DNA of 39,806 bases. Origin: Patescibacteria group bacterium (GTDB taxonomy: Bacteria > Patescibacteriota > WWE3 > JAUXAW01 > JAYEID01). Where the stretch lies: positions 1-39,806 of the forward strand of contig JAYEID010000022.1 of the NCBI GenBank assembly GCA_034659915.1, in the 5' to 3' direction. Of this stretch, positions 1 through 8,245 are shown piece by piece (the stretch's first letter is position 1; every line of letters begins with the position of its first letter). The translations under genes and the position numbers were made by a program. A model generated the notes under the pieces. That model ran no database searches. It was not told the DNA's origin and saw only the letters and a program-made list of their open reading frames with translations.

Positions 1-597
1 TCTAATATATACTTCGCCATGGACTACTAGGTTATTTGGAATTTCCTTGTTACTGTTTTTGATTAATCTTAAAGGAACCTCACTAACAGTTTTTATGTTT
101 TCTGTAACATTATCTCCTTGCTCACCATTACCACGAGTTGCAGCCCTCACAAGATGCCCGTTTTTGTAAATGATTTCTATTGCTAATCCGTCGTATTTTG
201 GTTCTGCTGTGTAGTTAATTTTCTTTTTTTCTAGTTCTCTGCGGCAAGTTTTATCAAAATTGTGGATATCATCACTCTTGCGGGTAGCTTTTAGACTTAA
301 CATAGGGTAAGGGTGCCTTACTGTTTCTAGCTCGTTTACTGGCGCGCCTCCTACTTTTTTGGTCGGTGAAGTTGGGCTTTGCAGCTTGGGCCACTTTTCC
401 TCTAATTCCTGCAACGTTTTGAGAAGTTTGTCATACTCAGAATCAGAAATAACAGGGTCGTTTTTTATATAGTAACGGTAATTGTGGTAACGGATAGCAT
501 GCCGGAGCTTTTGTATTGCTGATTTAGCTTTTCTTTCTGTTTGAATCGCGCTCACATTGATTTTTGGTTTTAGTTCTAGATTTTTTGGTTTTTCCAT
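1..597 (-). CDS. ligA: NAD-dependent DNA ligase LigA, N-terminal part (cut by window start)
   Basis: NAD-dependent DNA ligase seals nicks during replication and repair. The gene reads leftward from an ATG at 597 and stays open to base 1, giving 199 residues of a protein that normally has about 670. The N-terminal Ia-domain signature (YHNYRYYIKNDPVISDSEYD, about residues 37-56) binds NMN. The SPT and VGG motifs follow near 74-84. The adenylation motif EPKYDGLA lies at 132-139, with K134 as the expected AMP-accepting lysine. TRGNGEQGDNVTENIKT follows and fits the adenylation fold. The OB, zinc, HhH and BRCT domains would lie outside the window. The start is only 3 bases after the PolX stop, so the two repair genes are probably co-transcribed. 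I am confident of the family; the gene is partial only because of the window edge. Confidence 0.95.
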   Translation of the reverse strand, partial: MEKPKNLELKPKINVSAIQTERKAKSAIQKLRHAIRYHNYRYYIKNDPVISDSEYDKLLKTLQELEEKWPKLQSPTSPTKKVGGAPVNELETVRHPYPMLSLKATRKSDDIHNFDKTCRRELEKKKINYTAEPKYDGLAIEIIYKNGHLVRAATRGNGEQGDNVTENIKTVSEVPLRLIKNSNKEIPNNLVVHGEVYIR

Positions 598-600
598 AGT

Positions 601-2325
601 TTAGCCTTCTTTTTGCAGTAGGTTTTGAAGTTCTGTTAGAGGGTAGGTATTTAAAACATCGTGGGGTTCTAACCAACCGCGACGGGCTTGATTGATCCCG
701 TATTTTAGGAAATCTAGTTCTTCTAAGCTATGTGCATCACTAGAAATAGTCATTTTGACCCCTAGTTCTTTAGCCATTTTTGCATAAGCATCATCTAAAT
801 CTAGCCGGTCTGGTTGGGCGTTTATTTCTAGAAAACAGTTTTTTTCCTTTGCCTTTTTGAAAACCTTTTCCATATCATATTCATAACCACTCCTGCCACC
901 AATTACTCTTCCTGTTGGGTGACCGAAAATATGAAAGTAAGGGTTATCCATAGCATTTAAAATTCTTTGAGTTTGCTCTTTGGGAGGTAAGTTGAATTTA
1001 GAGTGGATAGAGCAAGTTACAATGTCCAGTTTTTTTAAAGTGTTGTTTGGTAAATCTAGGGAACCATCTTCCATAATATCTACTTCAATGCTGGAAAGAA
1101 TGGTAATACCGTCGAGTTTTTTGTTTATTTTTTTAATCTGTTTAATCTGCTCTTCTACTCCTTCTTTATCTAGTCCTTGGGTTATTCCCATGTACGCAGA
1201 GTGGTCGGTGATAGCAATGTACTCGTACCCTAATTTTTTGCACTTCTTGACCATGGTTTCTATAGGTTCTTCTCCATCACTGTTTTTGGTATGTATCTGG
1301 AGATCGCCGCGTATATCATCTAGCTTGACCAGGTTAGGGAGGTTTCCTTCCTTTGCTGCTTCTACTTCCCCGCGGTCTTCTCGTATTTCAGGAGGAATGT
1401 AGGGAAGGTTAAACAGTTTGTAGATTTCTTCTTCTGTTTCTCCGGCAACACTTTCTTCTCCTCTAAAAACTCCGTATTCATTAAGCTTTAGTCTTTCTTT
1501 TAATGCTAGGTTCCTTAATTTTATATTATGAGCTTTGGAACCAGTAAAGTACATGAGTGCTGCGCCATAACTTTCTTCTGCCACTACTCGCAAATCGACC
1601 TGTATCCCTGTGCGAAGTTTTACAGTAGATTTGGTTTCTCCCTCGGAAACTATTTCGCCAATATCTTCAAATTCTGTAAAGCGGTGGATAATTCCTTCTC
1701 CTTTTTTACCTGTGGTAAGTATGTCAATATCCCCTACCGTTTCTTTCTTTCTGCGGTAACTACCGGCAACTACCACGTCTTTTGTGTTGGGATCTTTTTT
1801 GAGATATTGGACAAGGGGTTCTACATATTGTTCAGCAACTTTTAGTTTTGTTCTCTTTTCTTCTCCTGGTCCCTCTTCCAGTGCTTTTTTGATTTTGGCA
1901 GTTATTTTTTCGCCAAAGCCGTGGAGCTCTTGCACCTTCCCTTCTTCTAGTGCTTTTTCAAGGTCTTTGGTAGTTTCGATTCCTAACTCTTGGTGCAAGT
2001 CCCCTACTCTTTCTGGACCCAAACCCTCGATGCTAAGTAGTGTAGTTAAAGCTTCGGGGAACTCTCCTTTTAATTCTTCCAGCTGTTTCAGCTTGCCGGT
2101 TCTTGCAATTTCTTCCAGCTTATTGGCCATATCTTTCCCTACTCCTTCAATTTCCGTTAGATCTTTTCCCTTATTAACCATATCTTCCAAGCTACGGGAA
2201 AGATTACGTACTTTTCGGGCCGCGTTGCGGTATGCTCGGATCCGAAACTGGTTGGCTCCTTGGATGTCCAAAATGTCTGCAACTTCTTCTAAGATATTTG
2301 CAACTTCACTGTTATACACTGGCAT
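601..2325 (-). CDS. polX: DNA polymerase X family protein with PHP domain (PolX)
   Basis: Bacterial PolX fills short gaps in base excision repair and often carries 3'-5' exonuclease activity in its PHP domain. The 574 residues match the usual length of about 570. An N-terminal 8-kDa-like helical region with HhH segments (IEGVGKD near 59-65, IEGLGPERVG near 99-108, HGFGEKITAK near 135-144) is followed by the nucleotidyltransferase core: G188-S189, D199-x-D201 and a third acidic residue D244. A C-terminal PHP domain begins near 339 (RGDLQIHTKNSDG) and keeps H345, D374-H375, E414, H441, H469 and D530-x-H532. The first His of the PHP H-x-H pair is Gln343, a substitution I recall from other bacterial PolX proteins. 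It lies directly upstream of ligA in the same direction, which fits a gap-filling and nick-sealing pair. No strong Shine-Dalgarno is visible before the ATG. Confidence 0.93.
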   Translation of the reverse strand: MPVYNSEVANILEEVADILDIQGANQFRIRAYRNAARKVRNLSRSLEDMVNKGKDLTEIEGVGKDMANKLEEIARTGKLKQLEELKGEFPEALTTLLSIEGLGPERVGDLHQELGIETTKDLEKALEEGKVQELHGFGEKITAKIKKALEEGPGEEKRTKLKVAEQYVEPLVQYLKKDPNTKDVVVAGSYRRKKETVGDIDILTTGKKGEGIIHRFTEFEDIGEIVSEGETKSTVKLRTGIQVDLRVVAEESYGAALMYFTGSKAHNIKLRNLALKERLKLNEYGVFRGEESVAGETEEEIYKLFNLPYIPPEIREDRGEVEAAKEGNLPNLVKLDDIRGDLQIHTKNSDGEEPIETMVKKCKKLGYEYIAITDHSAYMGITQGLDKEGVEEQIKQIKKINKKLDGITILSSIEVDIMEDGSLDLPNNTLKKLDIVTCSIHSKFNLPPKEQTQRILNAMDNPYFHIFGHPTGRVIGGRSGYEYDMEKVFKKAKEKNCFLEINAQPDRLDLDDAYAKMAKELGVKMTISSDAHSLEELDFLKYGINQARRGWLEPHDVLNTYPLTELQNLLQKEG

Positions 2326-2438
2326 TGGTTATTTATATGTTAGCAAGAGTTAAAAAAGTATTCTACTGAGAAGGGGTTTGAAAGAGAAAGTTCCCCCTTT
2401 AAAAATTGCACTATAACCTGTTTGACCTCATCACACCA

Positions 2439-2459
2439 TTGTGTAATGACTTTACACAA
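2439..2459. promoter_or_regulatory. Inverted repeat, 8-bp arms (possible operator)
   Basis: TTGTGTAA at 2439-2446 and TTACACAA at 2452-2459 are perfect inverted arms around a 5-base spacer. It lies in the gap upstream of polX and downstream of the aldo/keto reductase. The short symmetric arms without a T-tract look more like a protein-binding site than a terminator, but that is inference. Confidence 0.4.
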
Positions 2460-2490
2460 CCTCATTATTAATTATCAGAATGGTACCTCG

Positions 2491-2507
2491 CAAAGGTAAT
2501 ACCTTTG
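2491..2507. promoter_or_regulatory. Perfect 17-bp palindrome (possible operator)
   Basis: CAAAGGTAATACCTTTG is a perfect palindrome with 8-bp arms and a single central base. It sits 32 bases from the neighbouring inverted repeat at 2439-2459, on the polX side of the gap. No flanking T-tract suggests termination. Confidence 0.4.
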
Positions 2508-2547
2508 ATAGCTTGGTAGCTTTTGTAAAAGAAATGAATGATTATGC

Positions 2548-2573
2548 ATATCAACGTACTAGTACGTTAATAT
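2548..2573. promoter_or_regulatory. 26-bp near-perfect palindrome (possible operator)
   Basis: The core AACGTACTAGTACGTT (2553-2568) is a perfect 16-bp palindrome. The symmetry extends to 2548-2573 with only one mismatched pair (2552/2569). It is the third palindrome within 135 bases. Confidence 0.4.
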
Positions 2574-2605
2574 AAGAGGTATTCCGAGACCAGTGGGTTT
2601 AGAGT

Positions 2606-3427
2606 TTATTCAAAGAATTCGTGGAATGGTGGGGCAATTAGTCTTCTCCCCCTTGGGATTTGATTTATTTTCTCAATATCTTTTCTTTCAAGCTCAAAGT
2701 TTAAACTTTCAATATTTTCTCGAAGATGGTCGGGTTCTGCTGAGCGGGGAATGACTACTCTCCCCTCTTGAATATGCCAGTTTGTAATAATTTGGGCTGG
2801 AGTTTGCTTATATTTTTTCGCTAGGTCTTGTATAACTTGAATTCTTAGGTCTTGTCCCTGACCAAGGGGAGAATAGGCGGTAATTATTATGTTGTGCTCC
2901 TCGCAGAAAGTTTGGAGTTCTTGCTGAGTGAAGGAGGGGTGATATTCTACCTGGTTATTGGTGATTTTTATACCTGTTTTCAGCGCTTCCTTTAAGTGGG
3001 AAATTGTAAAATTGGACACTCCAATTGCGCGCACTTTCCTCTGCACTTTTAAAGTTTGCATACCGTTTAACGTTTCTTCAATGGGAATGGTGCTGTTCGG
3101 CCAGTGAATAAGGAGAAGGTCTAAGTAGTCTGTATTTAGCTCTTTTAAGGTTCTGTTTCCTGCTTTGACAACAGCAGTTTTTTCTAGGTCTGTTCGCCAT
3201 ATTTTGGATGTTATAAAAAGCTGTTCTCTTTTAATGCTACTTTTATTAATTACATCGGAAATTACTTGGTGGTTGTTGTAAGCGTCTGCTGTATCGACGT
3301 GCTTGTAGCCAAGTTGAAGTGCTGCTTCTACTGCTCTTTTGCCCCTATCTTTTCTTAATTTCCAAGTACCTAGGCCTAGCATTGGTATTTCTGTCTTAGG
3401 ATTAAGTTTTTTTGTTGGTATTTCCAT
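2606..3427 (-). CDS. Aldo/keto reductase
   Basis: A predicted NADPH-dependent carbonyl reductase of the AKR superfamily with a TIM-barrel fold. The 273 residues match the family length. The catalytic tetrad is visible: D45 and Y50 in VDTADAYNN, K75 in ITSKIW and H108 in LLIHWP. The AKR signature IGVSNF occurs mid-protein and the NADP-binding segment VIPRSA near the C-terminus. The N-terminal motif PMLGLGTWKL is typical of the prokaryotic AKR5-like subgroup. The substrate cannot be read from sequence. The gene stands alone: 73 bases separate it from the Fpg gene upstream and about 280 bases with three palindromes lie downstream of it, before polX. Confidence 0.9.
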   Translation of the reverse strand: MEIPTKKLNPKTEIPMLGLGTWKLRKDRGKRAVEAALQLGYKHVDTADAYNNHQVISDVINKSSIKREQLFITSKIWRTDLEKTAVVKAGNRTLKELNTDYLDLLLIHWPNSTIPIEETLNGMQTLKVQRKVRAIGVSNFTISHLKEALKTGIKITNNQVEYHPSFTQQELQTFCEEHNIIITAYSPLGQGQDLRIQVIQDLAKKYKQTPAQIITNWHIQEGRVVIPRSAEPDHLRENIESLNFELERKDIEKINQIPRGRRLIAPPFHEFFE

Positions 3428-3500
3428 AGTGAATTTAGTATATTTATAAGAAGTTAAAAATGTATGAAAGTAATGTAAGAAAAAAGTAATGTAAGCGTAC

Positions 3501-4277
3501 CTAATTTAATGTGCGGTTTTGACAAGAGGGGCAAAAGTAGGTTCCTCTGCTTCCAATAACAATTCTTTTTACCTTGCCTCGGCATTGGGGGCATTCTGCA
3601 TCGTCCTCACGGTGTTGTGCGAGCCAGGAGCTATCAATTTTGTTAGTTATACCCTTTTGCAAAGTATGTTGCATAGTCTCGTAGATTTTTTTCCACTCCT
3701 CCTGACCAAATTTAGTTACTTTGGTTTTGGGATGTAACTTTAAGCGGTAACATATTTCGTCCGCATAAACATTTCCTATTCCGGAAATTATGTGCTGATT
3801 CATAAAAATTGATTTAATCATTGCAGTGCGATCTTTTACTTTGTTGTAAAAGCTTTCAAAGTCAGTGTGCAAAGCATCGGGTCCAAACCCCCTTTCTTGT
3901 ATATACTGATCTGGATCATTTGTAATTGAGAACTCGCCCAATTTTCTTATCGATGTGAGAGCTGTTGCTGAATGAGGAAAATAAAATATAAGTTTTGCGT
4001 ATTTTGGCAGCTTTTTATCTTTTTTGAAATGTACTACATTACCTGTCATTCCAAAATGGGCTACCAACCATGTATCTTTTGAGGTTTTGCAAAAAAGGAA
4101 TTTTCCGTAGCGCCTTGTATTTACAAAATGCGATCCTTCCAATTGATGTTGTAGATCCTTGAAAGAAATGTTTTTGAGCATTTGTTTACCTTTAACCTCC
4201 ACTTTTTGGATAGTTTTATCTAGGGAAGTTTCTTCGAACTTGCGCCGAAAATGTTCAACATCGGGTAATTCTGGCAT
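3501..4277 (-). CDS. mutM: Formamidopyrimidine-DNA glycosylase (Fpg/MutM)
   Basis: Excises oxidised purines such as 8-oxoguanine and cuts the abasic strand (beta/delta elimination). I chose the ATG at 4277 because it gives MPELPDVE: after Met removal, Pro2 is the catalytic nucleophile and Glu3 the acid, so nothing can precede it. An in-frame TTG at 4286 would add three residues and block this. K59 (RYGKFLF) matches the conserved beta-hairpin lysine. The helix-two-turn-helix GIGNVYADEICYRLKLHP is present. The C-terminal zinc finger has CPQC and CPSC pairs around an arginine-bearing loop. At 258 residues it is of normal to slightly short length. Only one base separates it from the stop of the DUF72 gene, so they form a tight operon. 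Confidence 0.94.
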   Translation of the reverse strand: MPELPDVEHFRRKFEETSLDKTIQKVEVKGKQMLKNISFKDLQHQLEGSHFVNTRRYGKFLFCKTSKDTWLVAHFGMTGNVVHFKKDKKLPKYAKLIFYFPHSATALTSIRKLGEFSITNDPDQYIQERGFGPDALHTDFESFYNKVKDRTAMIKSIFMNQHIISGIGNVYADEICYRLKLHPKTKVTKFGQEEWKKIYETMQHTLQKGITNKIDSSWLAQHREDDAECPQCRGKVKRIVIGSRGTYFCPSCQNRTLN

Positions 4278-4278
4278 T

Positions 4279-4995
4279 TTAATCAAGTAGGGTTTTTAAA
4301 GTTTTAGCATTTTCTATAGCGTAGGCGTGTGCATCATTGTTAAAGTATGCATATACATCTAGGTCTGTTGCATCCCAGTTTTTTATGCGTCTGCTCCATT
4401 TGTTTAAGGTGCTTGTCTTGTACTTGCTTCTATAGAAGCCATCCGGTCCGTGAAAGCGGATGTAGACAAAATCACTAGTAATCTTTGTTGGAGAGGGTGC
4501 GTCGCGGTGATCGTGAATGCAAAAAGCAAGCCCCCCTTTTTCTAGCAAATCGTATATTTCATTTTGGTACCAACTTTTGTCTCGGAACTCGAATGCGAAG
4601 CTGTATTTGCTTGGTAGAACTTTAATGAATTTTTCTAGGCGTTCTTTGTCTACATGCCATTGTGGTGGTAGTTGAAAAAGAATTGGTCCTAGCTTATCTT
4701 CTAGTAATTTAATATTTTCAAGCATGTTAGAAACAGTTTTTTCCGGTTCTAGAAGATTCTTCATATGGGTAATATAACGGTTAGCTTTTATGGAAAAGAG
4801 GAAATCGGGAGGAGAACTTCCTTTCCAGCTTCTGACTATTTTTTTGGGGGAAAGGTTATAGAAAGTATTGTTAACTTCTACTGAGTCAAAGTGACTAGCG
4901 TAATAAGGGAGGTAATTTTTTTCTTTTATGCTTTTGGGATAAAAAGAACCCCTCCAGTGGCTATAAAGCCACCCTGATGTTCCAACTTTAATCAT
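4279..4995 (-). CDS. DUF72 family protein (YecE-like)
   Basis: A 238-residue protein with the DUF72 TIM-barrel signature. It has GTSGWLYSHWRGSFYP at the N-terminus, then YYASHFDSVEVNNTFY, FLFSIKANRYITH, PILFQLPPQWH, FAFEFRDKSWY, FVYIRFHGPDGFY and DVYAYFNNDAHAYAIENA. The family is widespread but has no firmly established reaction. It shares an operon with mutM (one-base gap downstream) and follows the small membrane protein gene by about 10 bases. The link with base-excision repair is positional only. Start ATG at 4995. Confidence 0.9.
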   Translation of the reverse strand: MIKVGTSGWLYSHWRGSFYPKSIKEKNYLPYYASHFDSVEVNNTFYNLSPKKIVRSWKGSSPPDFLFSIKANRYITHMKNLLEPEKTVSNMLENIKLLEDKLGPILFQLPPQWHVDKERLEKFIKVLPSKYSFAFEFRDKSWYQNEIYDLLEKGGLAFCIHDHRDAPSPTKITSDFVYIRFHGPDGFYRSKYKTSTLNKWSRRIKNWDATDLDVYAYFNNDAHAYAIENAKTLKTLLD

Positions 4996-5005
4996 GGGTT
5001 AATGG

Positions 5006-5404
5006 TTACGCTTGGAATTTATTCTTACTCCACTCGACAATGTTTTTTGCATCATCCTCAAGTGCTTTCCCAAATGATATTCCCAAGGCCAATGCAATAG
5101 TTAGAGATAATCCTTGTGCTATTGCGCCTACAACTTGGCTTGCAATTTGCAAGTAATCCATAATTACTAGAATAAGAATAAACTTTCCCAGCGGCTTTAC
5201 TATTTGGATAGCGAAATCAATGATTTTACTATCCCAGGAAGTACCCCTTATATTAATTTTCTTAATTATGCGGGCAAGTAGATTGATTGCGTACGAACCA
5301 ATAAGCCAAATTATTATTGCAACTAAGATTTTTGGCACAATAATGCCTAATTGGGAAACAAACTGCTGTGATGCGCTCACAAATGGGTTTACTAGTGCTG
5401 ACAT
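5006..5404 (-). CDS. Small membrane protein, conserved TM-helix (MscS-associated) type
   Basis: A 132-residue protein with hydrophobic segments around 20-46 (IIVPKILVAIIIWLIGSYAI), 70-88 (PLGKFILILVIMDYL) and 92-112 (VVGAIAQGLSLTIALALGIS). The pattern, including the GxSFGKAL motif and the short basic C-terminus, matches the 'conserved TM helix' repeats found in mechanosensitive-channel-related proteins. It lacks the MscS beta-domain, so channel activity is not shown. A very strong Shine-Dalgarno (AAAGGGGGTG, about 8 bases before the ATG at 5404) predicts high translation. It probably heads the operon running into the DUF72 and mutM genes. Confidence 0.75.
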   Translation of the reverse strand: MSALVNPFVSASQQFVSQLGIIVPKILVAIIIWLIGSYAINLLARIIKKINIRGTSWDSKIIDFAIQIVKPLGKFILILVIMDYLQIASQVVGAIAQGLSLTIALALGISFGKALEDDAKNIVEWSKNKFQA

Positions 5405-5508
5405 TTAATTCACCCCCTTTCTGGATTTAGTTTTACTAGATGCTAAATTTGACACTATCAGGGTGCTTTCAAAGTAATTTTAAGACTAGGTAAGAAAAAT
5501 GTAAAAGC

Positions 5509-6177
5509 TTATTCTTTTATTTTATACCCAAACCCACGAATAGTGTGAATCAGTTTTTTGTCAAAACCCTTATCAATTTTATCTCTTAAATAGCCAACGT
5601 AAACATCGACTACCCTGCTTTCCACATCTTGTGGATAAGACCAGATACGATTGAGTATAAACTCACGGCTTAGAACTTGTTCTTCGTGTTCCATTAATAA
5701 TTGAAGTAACTTAAATTCTCGTGGTGTAAGCTCTATTTCTTTTTCACCTCTTTTTACCTCATGTGTCTTTTTGTCTAAGGTAAGATTTCCTACTTGCAGT
5801 TTTCCTGTAATTGTTTCTTGTGGTGTAAGCCTTGCATTGATTCGAAGCAGTAAGTCCTTTGTGTTTATTGGTTTGAGGACAAAGTCGTTAGCACCACATT
5901 TGAACTTTTCAATTATTTTTTCGGCTTCTTGCTCCTTAAGAATAAGGATTATAGGTAAGTCTGGTTTTTTTCTTTTTATACTTAGGCAGACTTCTTCACC
6001 CTTAATGTCGTCTAGCTCAAGATCAATGAGTACTAAATCTGGTTGTTGGTTTTCAATTTGGTTAAGAGCTTCACTTCCTTGTTTTGCTACCTGCACTTGA
6101 TACCCATTCTCAGAGAGAACGTCACTTAGATATTCTTGTAAGTCTTTGTCTTTTTCAATAAGAAAAACTTTGGTCAT
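5509..6177 (-). CDS. OmpR/PhoB-type response regulator (orphan)
   Basis: A two-component response regulator of 222 residues. The receiver domain (1-115) has an acidic pocket at D10/D12, phospho-acceptor D52 (LVLIDLEL) and the conserved K102 (FVLKPI). The C-terminal winged helix (about 125-222) has TPREFKLLQLLMEH, RVVDVYVGYLRDKI and IHTIRGFGYKI, the DNA-binding signature of the PhoB family. The residue after ILIL, where the switch Thr/Ser normally sits, is K81, so phosphorylation-coupled switching may be altered. No histidine kinase gene is in the window. It could autoregulate, but no obvious direct-repeat box is visible. Confidence 0.9.
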   Translation of the reverse strand: MTKVFLIEKDKDLQEYLSDVLSENGYQVQVAKQGSEALNQIENQQPDLVLIDLELDDIKGEEVCLSIKRKKPDLPIILILKEQEAEKIIEKFKCGANDFVLKPINTKDLLLRINARLTPQETITGKLQVGNLTLDKKTHEVKRGEKEIELTPREFKLLQLLMEHEEQVLSREFILNRIWSYPQDVESRVVDVYVGYLRDKIDKGFDKKLIHTIRGFGYKIKE

Positions 6178-6627
6178 TTTTATTTAAGGGCGCTGTAATT
6201 TGAATTGGGGTTAGGGTAGCAATTTGGCATTGTAGGAAGTTCTAGATCCAGCCTATACATAGTTGTAAAGAATTATACCACAGGGTCTTGTTTAAAAGCT
6301 TTAAGAAGTTTTGGCGAAGGAAAGCTTGCTCCGCAAAGCTCCGCCAGCTGGTGGGAGCGAAGTGGGGTGGTTGGTGCGCTCAGCGCACCTAAATGTTGCA
6401 AGCTGCCCTAAACCACATGGGATTTAGGGCATGAACCATGTAAGGGTTATGGCTACGCCACACGAGGTGGCTTGCTACGAACTTCGATGAGTGTCATGGC
6501 AGAACGTGGTTCATGGTTGAGCAGATTGGTCTAGAACCTATTTTACCCTCTGGGGCGAAACGAGACAAATGAGACAGTATAAAAAAGGGAGTCCTAAAAT
6601 TACCTGATGTAGTTTGGTACACCCTAT
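6178..6627. other. 450-base gap with a GC-richer, highly self-complementary segment (candidate structured RNA or relic element)
   Basis: No convincing protein gene is present. From about 6310 to 6540 the base composition is richer in G+C than the flanking genes and many arms pair. Examples are GGTGCGC/GCGCACC with a 3-base loop (GGTGCGCTCAGCGCACC), CCCTAAA/TTTAGGG near 6412-6430, GCCAC/GTGGC near 6457-6471, and CATGAACCA pairing with TGGTTCATG about 75 bases later. GTTCTAGA (6239-6246) and TCTAGAAC (6530-6537) could close the whole domain. No tRNA, rRNA, RNase P or tmRNA signature was recognised. On the right lies a short repeat GAGACAAATGAGACA. The strand is undetermined. Confidence 0.45.
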
Positions 6628-7539
6628 CTACCGGAAAACACCAGAGTGAAACCCTTCAAAAAAATTAGGGATTATAGTATCGGTTTTATCGAAACTCTCG
6701 TAAAATTTATAGTACGTGACCAAAGCTTCTAGCCAATCCCTGCGTGGGCTAGCAACGAATCTTTCCGCTCTTTCGATAATTGCCATATTAAACTCCATTG
6801 CTAGTTCTGGCGGAAATCCTTGATCAATTGGGGGATTCGTATTGACAAGTAGCACCTCGCCCGAAACTGGAAAAACAAACTCTTTTAGACATTTAAGAGG
6901 GTCGCGGTCGTCGATACCTCTGGTTACTATTGGGTTATCACCCACAATGTACCAGCTCTTACCGTCCGCGGGATAAAGGAAACGCCATCTTCCGATACTG
7001 TCATCCCAAGAATTGTCTCCATAAAATGGCGCAAAGGGTAGTACGAGTTTCAACGATTTTTTGAAAGCTTGGGAATTTTTTATTGCACTCAAGATCTCTT
7101 CAGGTGCCTTTTTACCATTTTTGTTAACTACAGAAAAGTAGTTAAGCGTATGGTCCTTATTAAAAGCGATGCTTGAAAGATTTTCTACAGCTCCAATATT
7201 GGTCGGTAATCTCCAATGTAGGCAGAGTATAAAGAAGAAAAGGCTCATCTTGTCCAAGAGGTCGATTTCGGTAATGCTGGATGACTTCCTGATTTTGTCG
7301 AACGTGGCCCACGACTCACTTTCAACATGTGTATATGCACTTTCCAAAAAGTCTGACTTTTTTCCTCCGGGAAAACTTACAGTATTGAGGTTATTTTCAA
7401 AGAATACAGCATCAGGAGTAGTTTCGAAAATACTCCTATTTCGCTTATCGTAAACAAAGAAAGTACCACCGCTATTAGTAAAGCCTTTGAGGTAATGTCG
7501 GGGGAGATAGTGATGTTTTTTGCTGGGTTTGTTCGTCAT
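6628..7539 (-). CDS. DUF4238 domain protein
   Basis: A 303-residue protein starting MTNKPSKKHHYLPRHYLKGF. The KHHYLPRHYLKGF opening followed by an FFVYDK strand is the hallmark of DUF4238. The middle has an LHWRLPTN segment and the C-terminal half contains WYIVGDNPIV and a FPVSGEVLLVNT strand, also typical of the family. The biochemical function is not established. The conserved His cluster could be catalytic or metal-binding (inference). It is the last gene of a minus-strand run of accessory genes, 46 bases after the HEPN-motif gene. The company of nuclease-fold proteins makes a role in defence or toxin-type activity plausible but unproven. Confidence 0.75.
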   Translation of the reverse strand: MTNKPSKKHHYLPRHYLKGFTNSGGTFFVYDKRNRSIFETTPDAVFFENNLNTVSFPGGKKSDFLESAYTHVESESWATFDKIRKSSSITEIDLLDKMSLFFFILCLHWRLPTNIGAVENLSSIAFNKDHTLNYFSVVNKNGKKAPEEILSAIKNSQAFKKSLKLVLPFAPFYGDNSWDDSIGRWRFLYPADGKSWYIVGDNPIVTRGIDDRDPLKCLKEFVFPVSGEVLLVNTNPPIDQGFPPELAMEFNMAIIERAERFVASPRRDWLEALVTYYKFYESFDKTDTIIPNFFEGFHSGVFR

Positions 7540-7585
7540 GAATAACTAACCCCTTATTCCTGATAGATTAAATTGCTTCATTCTT

Positions 7586-8233
7586 TTATTCTTCCGGAGC
7601 AGATGAAGGACTTGGAACGACTTCATCACTAAACACAAATCCTTTCTTTTTCAAACTTTCTATTAAATCAGGTAAGTTTGCCATTTCTCCTTTTAGCAGT
7701 TCAGCTAATCTTCTATGAACATCATCAATATCTTTCTTAATATATTCTTCCCTAAAAATCTTTTGAGCTTTTATAAAATCATCCGCAAACTGCAAGGCGT
7801 GTATAAAAACCCGCTCTTTACTAGTTGGATTAATCCTGACATACAGATGTTTATCTTGAAAATCAACTCCGGAGTAAGCTTCAACTCCTTTTTTGAAAAT
7901 CGCTTGATGAACAGCTCCACACCTAACCGCGCCGTAAATAACTTTAGCCACCCATTGTTCTCCGTACAATGTATTAACTCTCCCCATCCAGTTTTTTATA
8001 AAGGACCTCGATCTCTCTGAGCTATTGCCTATTTTTTCACCTCTTTTATTAATTTTATAAAAACCTTTTTCTAAGCCGCCGAGAAAGTCTATACCCGCAC
8101 TTACCAAAAGAATATACGGTATAGTAAAGCACAAATCACTTCCCCTCATCTTTTTTAGGTCCTCAAGAATCATTTCGTCGAAGTATGTCTTTAAGTAATT
8201 CTCTATATAAATCAGCTTTTCCTGTTTACACAT
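7586..8233 (-). CDS. Unknown protein with R-x4-H (HEPN-like) motif
   Basis: A 215-residue, largely helical protein that I do not recognise as a named family. The segment VIYGAVRCGAVHQAI places R104-x4-H109 in a predicted helix. This is the catalytic motif spacing of HEPN RNases, and the surrounding 'RCGxVHQ' wording recurs in small hypothetical proteins as I remember them. The C-terminal 40 residues are charged and end in a Pro/Ser-rich tail. GGAG about 8 bases before the ATG at 8233 serves as ribosome site. It lies 12 bases after the zinc-ribbon gene, so it is very likely co-transcribed. RNase activity is inference from one motif. Confidence 0.55.
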   Translation of the reverse strand: MCKQEKLIYIENYLKTYFDEMILEDLKKMRGSDLCFTIPYILLVSAGIDFLGGLEKGFYKINKRGEKIGNSSERSRSFIKNWMGRVNTLYGEQWVAKVIYGAVRCGAVHQAIFKKGVEAYSGVDFQDKHLYVRINPTSKERVFIHALQFADDFIKAQKIFREEYIKKDIDDVHRRLAELLKGEMANLPDLIESLKKKGFVFSDEVVPSPSSAPEE

Positions 8234-8245
8234 ATTTTGTCTCCG

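Noticed and set aside
980-2353. Plus-strand open frames opposite the PolX gene
   Set aside because: They lie antisense to a clearly coding PHP/Pol-beta protein, lack ribosome sites, and have Ser/Phe-rich translations typical of antisense frames.
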